This document shows, piece after piece, positions 1 to 6,702 of a DNA stretch of 16,629 nucleotides. The stretch comes from Bacteroidales bacterium (GTDB taxonomy: Bacteria > Bacteroidota > Bacteroidia > Bacteroidales > UBA1556). The notes under the pieces were generated by a model. It was not told the DNA's origin and did not search any database. It worked only from the letters and a program-made list of their open reading frames with translations. Where the stretch lies: NCBI GenBank assembly GCA_023145955.1, contig JAGLDA010000176.1:1-16629 (forward strand). Reading direction: 5' to 3'. The position numbers and the translations under genes are program-made. How positions within the stretch are numbered: position 1 is the stretch's first letter; every line of letters begins with the position of its first letter.

Positions 1-331
1 GCGAGGTATAAATCAAAGCCTGTAGGGCTTGCCTAGCCTTATACAAAACAAAATCATCTAACCTCAGGAAACTCCTACGGAGTTACATAATACTATCTAT
101 CTATGTATTATAGAAAGTAAACCCCTAAAGGGGTTGTTTTCGAAACAAAAAACTAAATCTATAAGAGTATCATAAATATATCAAAACCACTATCAGTATT
201 AAAATAATCAAATTTCAAAAAAGACAGTAAGTCCGTAGGACTTCCCTATTTATAACAAGCGTAAGCGAGGTATAAATCAAAGCCTGTAGGGCTTACCTGT
301 TTTAACCTAAGCCCGTAGGGCTTGCCTATCT
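1..331. repeat. Left hairpin-array repeat block flanking tnpA
   Basis: This block is a cluster of small inverted repeats: AAGCCTGTAGGGCTT (16-30), AACTCCTACGGAGTT (70-84), ATAATAC/GTATTAT (87-93 with 105-111), AACCCCTAAAGGGGTT (120-135), AAGTCCGTAGGACTT (229-243), AAGCCTGTAGGGCTT again (280-294) and AAGCCCGTAGGGCTT (309-323). Four of these share a GTA loop in plus orientation and the 70-84 hairpin shows GTA on the minus strand. Bases 1-30 are identical to 265-294, so the window probably opens inside a longer array. From about 16 to 331 it aligns with 871-1180 on the other side of tnpA, at an offset of 855 then about 849. The layout resembles REP/BIME palindromes associated with RAYT transposases; that link is inference. 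Confidence 0.85.
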
Positions 332-352
332 GGTACTGATCACCTATCTTTG
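322..352 (+). promoter_or_regulatory. Promoter of tnpA (Bacteroidota type)
   Basis: A -7 box TATCTTTG lies at 345-352, matching TAnnTTTG exactly. A TTG at 322-324 stands 20 bp upstream and fits the -33 element. The TTG is the right edge of the last GTA-loop hairpin (309-323), so the repeat array itself may supply the -33 element. The predicted 5' leader before the ATG at 385 is about 28 nt. Confidence 0.6.
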
Positions 353-384
353 TATGAATTATAATTACCACTAACACAAATAAG

Positions 385-852
385 ATGGCTAATACATATA
401 CACAGATCTACTTACAATTTGTTTTTGCTGTAAAAGGAAGACAATGTTTATTACAAGACAGTTTTAGAGAAGAGCTCCATAAATATATAAGCGGAATTAT
501 TGAAAAACGAAATCAAAAACTAATAGCAATAAACAGCGTAGAAGACCATATGCATATATTTATAGGTTTTGGAACAACTATGTCAACCGCTGCCTTATTG
601 CATGATATTAAGATGAACTCATCAAAATTCATAGAAAGAAATAATTGGGTAAAGGGTAAATTTGCATGGCAATCAGGGTATGGAGCTTTCTCATACTCAC
701 GCTCACATATCGATAGGGTTGTAAAATATATTAACAACCAAAAAGAGCATCATCGCAAAAAAACATTTAAGGAAGAATATTTAGAGTTTCTTGAAAAGTA
801 TAGTGTTGACTACGATGAAAGATATCTTTTTGACTGGGTGGATAAAAAATAA
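385..852 (+). CDS. tnpA: IS200/REP-associated Y1 (HUH) transposase
   Basis: This 155-residue protein is a single-strand DNA transposase of the HUH-Y1 family (Transposase_17 / IS200-like TnpA). The HUH metal-binding motif is His55-Met-His57 in EDHMHIFIG, and the catalytic tyrosine is Tyr115 in VVKYINNQ, followed by the family's typical HH and KTF residues. The length suits a complete IS200-type TnpA (about 130-160 aa), and no tnpB or tnpC is adjacent. ATG at 385 gives the expected N-terminus (TYTQIYLQFVFAVKGR). The gene is flanked on both sides by direct copies of a hairpin array, which favours a REP-associated transposase or a mobile unit whose ends lie in those arrays. Whether it is an IS200 or a domesticated RAYT cannot be settled from sequence alone. 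The reading frame is intact. Confidence 0.93.
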   Translation: MANTYTQIYLQFVFAVKGRQCLLQDSFREELHKYISGIIEKRNQKLIAINSVEDHMHIFIGFGTTMSTAALLHDIKMNSSKFIERNNWVKGKFAWQSGYGAFSYSRSHIDRVVKYINNQKEHHRKKTFKEEYLEFLEKYSVDYDERYLFDWVDKK

Positions 853-870
853 GATAATAACTATAACTTC

Positions 871-1180
871 AAATCCAAGGGGCTTGCATAAACTCATGTA
901 AAACAAAACCATCTGATTTCAGGGAACTCCTACGGAGTTACATAATACTATCTATCTATGTATTATATAAAGAAAACCCCTAAAGGGGTTGTTTACAAAA
1001 CGAGATCTATCGGAGTACCTTAAGTATATAAAACCACTATTAATCTTAAAATAATCAAAGCTTCTCAAAAAAACAGTAAGTCCGTAGGACTTTCCTATTT
1101 ATAACAAGCGTAAGCGAGGTATAAATCAAAGCCTGTAGTGCTTACCTACTTTAACCTAAGCCCATAGGGCTTGCCTATCT
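871..1180. repeat. Right hairpin-array repeat block flanking tnpA
   Basis: This is a direct repeat of the left block. It holds a degenerate hairpin at 871-885, then AACTCCTACGGAGTT (925-939), ATAATAC/GTATTAT (942-948 with 960-966), AACCCCTAAAGGGGTT (975-990), AAGTCCGTAGGACTT (1078-1092), a variant AAGCCTGTAGTGCTT (1129-1143) and AAGCCCATAGGGCTT (1158-1172). The order and spacing follow the left block closely. Between hairpins the two copies have drifted more than within them, for example around 1000-1020 compared with 145-171. The 853-1258 gap contains this block and then the pckA terminator, and no gene. Confidence 0.85.
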
Positions 1181-1201
1181 ATATCCAAAACCATATACCA
1201 A

Positions 1202-1239
1202 AAAAAGCAGTCCTTTCCCAAAGAGAAAGTCTGCTTTTT
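1202..1239 (-). terminator. Intrinsic terminator of pckA
   Basis: AAAAAGCAG at 1202-1210 pairs perfectly with CTGCTTTTT at 1231-1239. The stem continues inward as CTTTC/GAAAG after a small internal bulge. Read on the minus strand, the stem ends in a T-run 20 nt past the pckA stop codon. The A/T symmetry could also stop plus-strand transcripts coming from the repeat block. Confidence 0.8.
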
Positions 1240-1258
1240 AATAAACACAAAAAATATT

Positions 1259-2878
1259 CTATATCTCAGGACCTGCTGCTACAAGAGCTTTTCCTTCTGC
1301 ATTGTCGGTATATTTATCAAAATTCTTAACAAATAAACCAGCTAAATCTTTAGCTTTAGTTTCCCACTCTTCATAAGTATCGTATGTATTTGCAGTATCT
1401 AAAATATTAGTTTCTACTCCTGGCAATTCTTTAGGGATTTCCAAATTAAAAATTGCTGTTTTAGTAGTTTCAGCTTTCTCAATATCACCATTTAGAATGG
1501 CATCAATAATACCTCTAGTATCTTTAATTGAAATACGTTTCCCAGAACCATTCCACCCAGTATTTACAAGGTAGGCTTTGGCATTATGCTTTTCCATTTT
1601 CTTAACTAATTCGGCAGCATACTTTGTAGGGTGAAGTGAAAGAAATGCCTCGCCAAAGCAAGCAGAGAACGTTGGTTGTGGCTGTGTTACACCAAGCTCA
1701 GTCCCCGCCAATTTAGCTGTAAAGCCCGATAAAAAATGATACTTAGTTTGCTCAGGAGTTAACTTAGATACTGGCGGCATTACGCCAAAAGCATCGGCAG
1801 TTAAGAAAATAACCTTACTAGCATGACCAGCCTTAGATATAGGCTTTACAATATTATCGATATGATAAATTGGGTACGAAACGCGAGTATTTTTAGTGGT
1901 ACTATCATCAGTAAAATCTATCTTACCATTGGCATCAACAGTTACGTTTTCCAAAAGTGCATCTTTACGAATTGCCGCAAAAATTTCAGGCTCAGCCTCC
2001 TTATCCAAATCTATGGTTTTGGCATAGCACCCACCTTCAAAATTAAAAATGCCTTCATCGTCCCAACCATGTTCATCATCACCAATTAGTTGGCGCTTAG
2101 GATCGGTAGAAAGAGTTGTTTTGCCCGTGCCAGAAAGCCCAAAGAAAATTGCCACATCACCATCATCACCCCTATTTGCTGAGCAATGCATTGCTGCCAT
2201 TCCTTGCAGTGGAAGGTAATAGTTCATCATAGCAAACATACCTTTTTTCATTTCGCCACCATACCAGCTACCGCCAATAAGTTGCATCTTTTTGCTAAGA
2301 TTAAATACTGTATAAACATCCGAGTTCATACTATGCTTTTCCCAATTGGGATTAGTTGTTTTTGAGGCATTAAGAATTACAAAATCTGGCTCTCCAAAAT
2401 TCGCAAGTTCTTGTTCTGTTGGGCGAATGAACATGTTTTTTACAAAATGTGCCTGCCAAGCAACCTCCATTATAAAACGTACTTTAATACGAGAATTTTC
2501 GTTTGCACCAGCAAAACCATCAATAATATATAACTTTTTATTACTTAGCTGCGCAGTAGTGGTTTTCTCCAAATCATTCCAAACTTCTATTGGAAGTGGT
2601 TTATTATCATTTGGCGATTGAGTATTATTCCACCAAATAGTATCGGCAGTAACATCATCCTTAATAATATACTTATCTTTTGGCGAACGCCCAGTAAATA
2701 CTCCTGTCATAACATTCACTGCATCCAACTCCGTCATATAGCCTTTTTCAAATCCTTCGAGCTTTGAGCTAAGCTCATCTTTACGCAATTGTTCGTATGA
2801 TGGATTATGGAATACTTCAATGGTGTCTGTAATTCCATATTTTTTTAAAGAATCATAAATTTCGCTTTGTAATCTCAT
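1259..2878 (-). CDS. pckA: Phosphoenolpyruvate carboxykinase (ATP)
   Basis: This enzyme catalyses ATP-dependent decarboxylation of oxaloacetate to phosphoenolpyruvate and CO2, the entry step of gluconeogenesis; in anaerobic Bacteroidota it can run in the carboxylating direction. At 539 residues it has normal length. Visible active-site elements are Arg64 in GRSPKDKY, the segment GGSWYGGEMKKG (202-213) with the Tyr and Lys that contact substrate and metal, the P-loop GLSGTGKT (247-254), the metal-binding acidic motif DDEHGWDD (267-274) and Arg332 in NTRVSYPIYHID. These spacings match the E. coli enzyme. The start MRLQSEIYDSLKKYGI is the only sensible one. It is transcribed alone, divergently from the next gene, and ends in its own hairpin terminator. 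The protein should be cytosolic. Nothing looks truncated. Confidence 0.98.
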   Translation of the reverse strand: MRLQSEIYDSLKKYGITDTIEVFHNPSYEQLRKDELSSKLEGFEKGYMTELDAVNVMTGVFTGRSPKDKYIIKDDVTADTIWWNNTQSPNDNKPLPIEVWNDLEKTTTAQLSNKKLYIIDGFAGANENSRIKVRFIMEVAWQAHFVKNMFIRPTEQELANFGEPDFVILNASKTTNPNWEKHSMNSDVYTVFNLSKKMQLIGGSWYGGEMKKGMFAMMNYYLPLQGMAAMHCSANRGDDGDVAIFFGLSGTGKTTLSTDPKRQLIGDDEHGWDDEGIFNFEGGCYAKTIDLDKEAEPEIFAAIRKDALLENVTVDANGKIDFTDDSTTKNTRVSYPIYHIDNIVKPISKAGHASKVIFLTADAFGVMPPVSKLTPEQTKYHFLSGFTAKLAGTELGVTQPQPTFSACFGEAFLSLHPTKYAAELVKKMEKHNAKAYLVNTGWNGSGKRISIKDTRGIIDAILNGDIEKAETTKTAIFNLEIPKELPGVETNILDTANTYDTYEEWETKAKDLAGLFVKNFDKYTDNAEGKALVAAGPEI

Positions 2879-2915
2879 AATATTGTTGATTTAAATATTG
2901 TTGTTACTTAAAAAA

Positions 2916-2923
2916 CAAAGATA
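2916..2923 (-). promoter_or_regulatory. -7 box of the pckA promoter
   Basis: The minus strand reads TATCTTTG here, an exact TAnnTTTG match placed 38 bp before the pckA start codon. I see no good TTG -33 element about 20 bp further upstream, so the assignment rests on the -7 box and its position. Confidence 0.5.
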
Positions 2924-3023
2924 ATAAACTCGTTCGTAAATTAAAATGATATATGTATCAAAATAGCAAACTTTCCAAAATCTATCCTACTAAAAAAAAC
3001 TTATATACTTCATAAAAAATGAT

Positions 3024-3031
3024 TACATTTG
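3024..3031 (+). promoter_or_regulatory. -7 box upstream of the small barrel gene
   Basis: TACATTTG matches TAnnTTTG. Its last bases (TTG at 3029-3031) could be mistaken for an in-frame start codon. If the box is functional, transcription begins near 3036, so translation must begin downstream, at TTG 3059. The 2879-3058 region is a divergent promoter region shared with pckA. Confidence 0.5.
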
Positions 3032-3058
3032 TTTGTACTTACTAAAATTGCTATTTTT

Positions 3059-3667
3059 TTGAAAAAACACATCTTCATAATACTGTTATCATTATTTGGT
3101 AGCTATACAATAAATGCTCAAGATAGTTTAAGATACTATTTTGATGACGGAGGTTTGTCGAATATAAAAAACACTATAAGCATTGAACTATTAGACGTAT
3201 TAGATGGCACTATTACAATAGATTACCACAGAGTAACTGGCAAGAAAACATCTATTGGTTTTGGTGGTTCATATAGTTTTGGAGCAGGGCTGCCAAATGA
3301 ATTTGCTTTAGTGACAAGTTTCTCAGCAGGGTTTTTAAATGACCGTACAGGTTTTTATTCACACTCACATTTAATGCCTTCTAATACTGGCTACGAATTG
3401 TGGTTAAATATTGAAATTAGCAAATTTGCAGATAGGCGTAGAAGTTTTAATCTACAGCCAGGAGTTTTATACTATGGTAATTCTAATGAGAATTTCAAAT
3501 CAATTTTTTTGGGAATTAACTATGGATGGAGATTAATAAATGCAGAACGAATGTTTGTAAAATTTGAATTTCAATCAAGGGCGCATCTATATTCATTTTT
3601 AGAAAACGAAGAGGTTTTTGGTGATTTATCCTTAGGATTGGGTTTAATTTTAGGTATTAAGTATTAA
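3059..3667 (+). CDS. Putative small outer-membrane beta-barrel protein
   Basis: I do not recognise a named family. From TTG at 3059 the protein is 202 aa and opens with a textbook Sec signal peptide, MKKHIFIILLSLFGS followed by cleavage after NAQ near residue 21. Reading from the earlier in-frame TTG at 3029 would add ten residues and place the start inside a -7 promoter box, so 3059 is preferred. The mature part consists of alternating hydrophobic/polar strands with Gly turns (for example FGGSYSFGAG) and ends in LGLGLILGIKY, an aromatic C-terminus usual for outer-membrane barrels. The likely location is the outer membrane, with 8-10 strands given the length. The 498-aa secreted protein follows 94 bp downstream and may be functionally linked. 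Function is unknown. Confidence 0.75.
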   Translation: MKKHIFIILLSLFGSYTINAQDSLRYYFDDGGLSNIKNTISIELLDVLDGTITIDYHRVTGKKTSIGFGGSYSFGAGLPNEFALVTSFSAGFLNDRTGFYSHSHLMPSNTGYELWLNIEISKFADRRRSFNLQPGVLYYGNSNENFKSIFLGINYGWRLINAERMFVKFEFQSRAHLYSFLENEEVFGDLSLGLGLILGIKY

Positions 3668-3761
3668 ATCATATGATCCGAGCATGATAAAAAAAATTAA
3701 CTCACAATAGAATAATTATTTTTTTCATGCGACTACATATGGCCGTTAAAATATAAAATAT

Positions 3762-5258
3762 ATGAAAGTTATATTATCTTTTATCCTTCTTATAAGTATT
3801 GGTGCAAAATCGCAAATAGTATTGCCCTTAAATAATTACAATTTAGAAATTAACAGTATAGATTTCCAAGAAGAATTTAATAATACATTATTATTTACCT
3901 ATACAAATTATTCTCGATTACAGTTATTACCAAAAGAAAGAGGGGTCATTACAATAGATACGACAGACTCAATACGCAAAACTCCTTTTAATTTGAAATA
4001 TAAAAACACTTCTTTATATTTCGTTGATTCTAAAGTGATAAACAATAAAGTTGTTGTATTTGCCTCATTTTGGAACCAGAAACATCGTAAAGAATATCTT
4101 TTTGCAAGCATACAGAATACAGATAAAAACCAGAACTTAAAGTGGCATTACACCTCAGAAAGACTTTGTAAAGAAGAAATTACAACTAATAACTTTAAGG
4201 TTAGCATTTCAAACAATAATAGTGGGATTGCCATATCATCAATAGATTATAACATTACGAAAGATGATTCCTTAACTATTAATATTACAACTTTAGACTC
4301 TAGTTTTAATAAAATATTCATTAAAAAAATATCCATTAAGAGGCCTGACATTAGTAGTACAATGAAAAAGCTCCTTATAAAAAACAATAATGAAGTAAGC
4401 CTTCTTATGGAAAATCGCATGGATTTAAAACCAATAGATGGCACTAAGTTTTATATTAGAGAGTATGTTCTAATCCACTCGAATAATAATATGAAAACAC
4501 CGAGAGCATATAAATTGGAACTAGAAAATAAATACATTGCAAATGCAATAATAAACCTTACTCAAGATGATAAACTAATGATAGGTGGATATTACTCCGA
4601 ACAGAGCTTTGCAACTATCAAAGGGCTTTATATAATGGAGCAAGGTACTGATCGATTAAATACTATTGCTATTAACGAATTTAGTTATGCAACAATTGCA
4701 AAATATAGGCCTATTGATATTTTAGATAAAAGATTTCAAAATGAGATAAGTATATTCGATGCGCAAAATATTATTAACGATAATAATGGAAATATCTTTA
4801 TTATTAGCGAGTTACGTACCAACTATTATAATTATTATACAACCGCTCAAGCTTCAACTTATTACGGCATATCACCAATAGGCACTTATGATTTTGGGGA
4901 TATAATGATTTGCAAAGTAGATACCAAAACCTCCAATTCCACAGAGATGTATATCAGTAAGAATCAACGATATATTCCATATGTAAATATGTCATACTCT
5001 TATTCGTTTAATAAAAATATATTTACTTTTGTTTTTAATAAAAGTTTAAAAAAAGATTTTAAATATAAAACTCGAAATAAAGGGGTAACATCAGTAGTTA
5101 AAGTGAATACTGATGGAGAAATTATTTCCGACACTACATTTCCAGATATTTCGGCATGCAATCCACTAGTATTATCTCCAAAACACTTTGCAAAAGACAT
5201 ATACCTATTAAACAATATCTTGGAACTAGAAAAAGCTAGGATTATAGAAATTCCGTAA
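3762..5258 (+). CDS. Secreted protein of unknown function, 498 aa
   Basis: I do not recognise the family. The N-terminus MKVILSFILLISIGAKSQ is a Sec signal peptide (about 18 residues), so the protein is exported. The remainder is rich in Asn, Ile, Lys, Thr and Tyr, with many short beta-strand-like segments separated by polar turns. Recurrent patterns such as MICKVDTKT and SVVKVNTDGEI recall the blades of secreted beta-propellers; this is a weak resemblance by eye. There is no lipobox, no transmembrane segment after the signal peptide, and no obvious type IX secretion C-terminal domain. ATG at 3762 is supported by the signal peptide. I find no clear TAnnTTTG box in the preceding 94 bp, so co-transcription with the upstream barrel gene is possible. 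Confidence 0.8.
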   Translation: MKVILSFILLISIGAKSQIVLPLNNYNLEINSIDFQEEFNNTLLFTYTNYSRLQLLPKERGVITIDTTDSIRKTPFNLKYKNTSLYFVDSKVINNKVVVFASFWNQKHRKEYLFASIQNTDKNQNLKWHYTSERLCKEEITTNNFKVSISNNNSGIAISSIDYNITKDDSLTINITTLDSSFNKIFIKKISIKRPDISSTMKKLLIKNNNEVSLLMENRMDLKPIDGTKFYIREYVLIHSNNNMKTPRAYKLELENKYIANAIINLTQDDKLMIGGYYSEQSFATIKGLYIMEQGTDRLNTIAINEFSYATIAKYRPIDILDKRFQNEISIFDAQNIINDNNGNIFIISELRTNYYNYYTTAQASTYYGISPIGTYDFGDIMICKVDTKTSNSTEMYISKNQRYIPYVNMSYSYSFNKNIFTFVFNKSLKKDFKYKTRNKGVTSVVKVNTDGEIISDTTFPDISACNPLVLSPKHFAKDIYLLNNILELEKARIIEIP

Positions 5259-5316
5259 AGAATCATTAAAGTGATATTAATTATAATTTCTCAAAACGTA
5301 CTATAATAAATAGGCT

Positions 5317-5324
5317 TACTTTTG
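5317..5324 (+). promoter_or_regulatory. -7 box of the U32 protein promoter
   Basis: TACTTTTG is an exact TAnnTTTG match 28 bp before ATG 5352. Its TTG at 5322-5324 is in frame with the gene and would extend the ORF by ten residues, but being part of the promoter box it is not a credible start. Confidence 0.6.
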
Positions 5325-5351
5325 CCGCCACAAAAAAAACACATTATAATA

Positions 5352-6611
5352 ATGGCAACAACAGCAAAAGACATAGAAATAATGTCGCCTGTAGGCTCAT
5401 ACGAGATGCTTGCAGCAGCGATTCAAGGGGGAGCAAATTCCGTTTATTTTGGAATAGAAAATTTGAATATGCGCTCTAATTCATCTAAGAATTTCACTAT
5501 TGAAGATTTAAAAAATATTGTAGAAATTGCTGATGCTAGCAATGTGCGTACATATATTACATTGAATACCGTAATATATGATAAGGAGCTTGATACTATG
5601 CGCAGAATAGTAAATGCTGCCAAAGAATATGGTGTTACTGCAATTATTGCATCGGATGTATCTGTTATTCAATATGCTCGTTCGCAAGATGTAGAAGTTC
5701 ATATTTCTACACAAAGTAACGTAACAAATATTGAGGCGGTAAAATTCTACGCTCATTTTGCAGATGTGATGGTAACAGCACGAGAGCTAAACCTTACACA
5801 GGTAAAAGAAATTACAGACACCATTGAGCGCGAACAAATAAAAGGCCCTAGTGGAAAACTAATTGAGATTGAGATTTTTGCTCACGGAGCTTTATGCATG
5901 GCCGTTTCAGGAAAATGCTATATGAGCTTGGACCAGATGAACTCTTCAGCAAATAGAGGTGCTTGCCTTCAACCATGCCGCAGAAAATACGAAGTAAAAG
6001 ATAAGGAAAGTGATATAAAATTTGAGATTGACCAAGAGTATATTATGTCGCCTGAGGATCTTAAGACTGTCGATTTTGTAGACAAGATGCTTTATGCAGG
6101 AATCCGTGTTCTTAAAGTAGAAGGCCGAGGAAGAAATCCTGAATATGTAAAAATTGTTACCGAAGTGTATAGAGAAGCTGTTAATGCATATTTCGCTGGA
6201 GAATTTTCAAAAGAAAATATCGCTATATGGAATGCCAAGCTTGCTAGCGTATATAACCGTGGATTCTGGGATGGATACTACCTTGGACGAAAGACTGGTG
6301 AGTGGACAAAAGTATATGGATCGCAAGCCACACAAAAGAAAAAATATGTTGGCAAGGTAACCAACTACTTTTCTAAACTAGGAGTTGCTGAGTTAAAATT
6401 AGAATCGCATGAGCTAGAGGTTGGTGATAAATTCTATATTCAAGGTGAAACTACAGGAGTATATGAAGGACTGATTGATGAAATGCGATTAGATTTAAAA
6501 GCTGTTCAGAAAGTTGTAAAGGGAGATTTATTTTCCATGAAAACTACTGATTTAGTTCGCAGAAATGATAAAATATATAAAATTGAAGAAACTATAGCTC
6601 CAATTTTATAA
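5352..6611 (+). CDS. trhP: Peptidase U32 family protein, TrhP-like tRNA hydroxylation protein
   Basis: This 419-residue protein belongs to the U32 family. The family was named for a collagenase, but members such as E. coli TrhP (YegQ) and Bacillus YrrN/YrrO act in tRNA U34 5-hydroxylation using prephenate, and RlhA hydroxylates 23S rRNA. The N-terminal TIM-barrel-like part begins EIMSPVGSYEMLAAAIQGGANSVYFG. The U32 signature lies at about residues 174-192 (E-x-F-x-HGALCMAVSGKCYMS). It is followed by SANRGACLQPCRRKY, giving four conserved cysteines (182, 189, 205, 209) that probably bind an iron-sulfur cluster. ATG 5352 is chosen over the in-frame TTG at 5322, which belongs to the promoter. 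The exact member (TrhP or another U32 branch) is inferred from length and single-domain layout. The gene appears to be transcribed alone. Confidence 0.93.
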   Translation: MATTAKDIEIMSPVGSYEMLAAAIQGGANSVYFGIENLNMRSNSSKNFTIEDLKNIVEIADASNVRTYITLNTVIYDKELDTMRRIVNAAKEYGVTAIIASDVSVIQYARSQDVEVHISTQSNVTNIEAVKFYAHFADVMVTARELNLTQVKEITDTIEREQIKGPSGKLIEIEIFAHGALCMAVSGKCYMSLDQMNSSANRGACLQPCRRKYEVKDKESDIKFEIDQEYIMSPEDLKTVDFVDKMLYAGIRVLKVEGRGRNPEYVKIVTEVYREAVNAYFAGEFSKENIAIWNAKLASVYNRGFWDGYYLGRKTGEWTKVYGSQATQKKKYVGKVTNYFSKLGVAELKLESHELEVGDKFYIQGETTGVYEGLIDEMRLDLKAVQKVVKGDLFSMKTTDLVRRNDKIYKIEETIAPIL

Positions 6612-6658
6612 TCAAATTTATGATCTTAAATCTTTAGTAACTCAAGCAACTTATTTAC

Positions 6659-6666
6659 TATCTTTG
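6659..6666 (+). promoter_or_regulatory. -7 box of the histidine kinase promoter
   Basis: TATCTTTG matches TAnnTTTG exactly and lies 36 bp before the TTG start at 6703. No TTG is evident at -33. Its location downstream of the U32 gene stop suggests that the kinase is transcribed on its own. Confidence 0.5.
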
Positions 6667-6702
6667 GTGGAATAATAACTCCTATAGCATATACTAAATA
6701 AA

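Noticed and set aside
1..331. CRISPR array
   Set aside because: The repeated units are short palindromes of differing sequence with irregular spacing (tens to about 100 nt), no uniform direct repeat and no cas genes nearby.
513..737. Minus-strand ORF inside tnpA
   Set aside because: It is wholly contained in the intact, motif-bearing tnpA frame and has no recognisable features; a shadow frame.
3029..3058. N-terminal extension of the small barrel protein from TTG 3029
   Set aside because: The TTG is part of the -7 box TACATTTG, and the signal peptide begins naturally at TTG 3059.
5322..5351. N-terminal extension of the U32 protein from TTG 5322
   Set aside because: The TTG belongs to TACTTTTG, a promoter box; ATG 5352 gives the normal family N-terminus.
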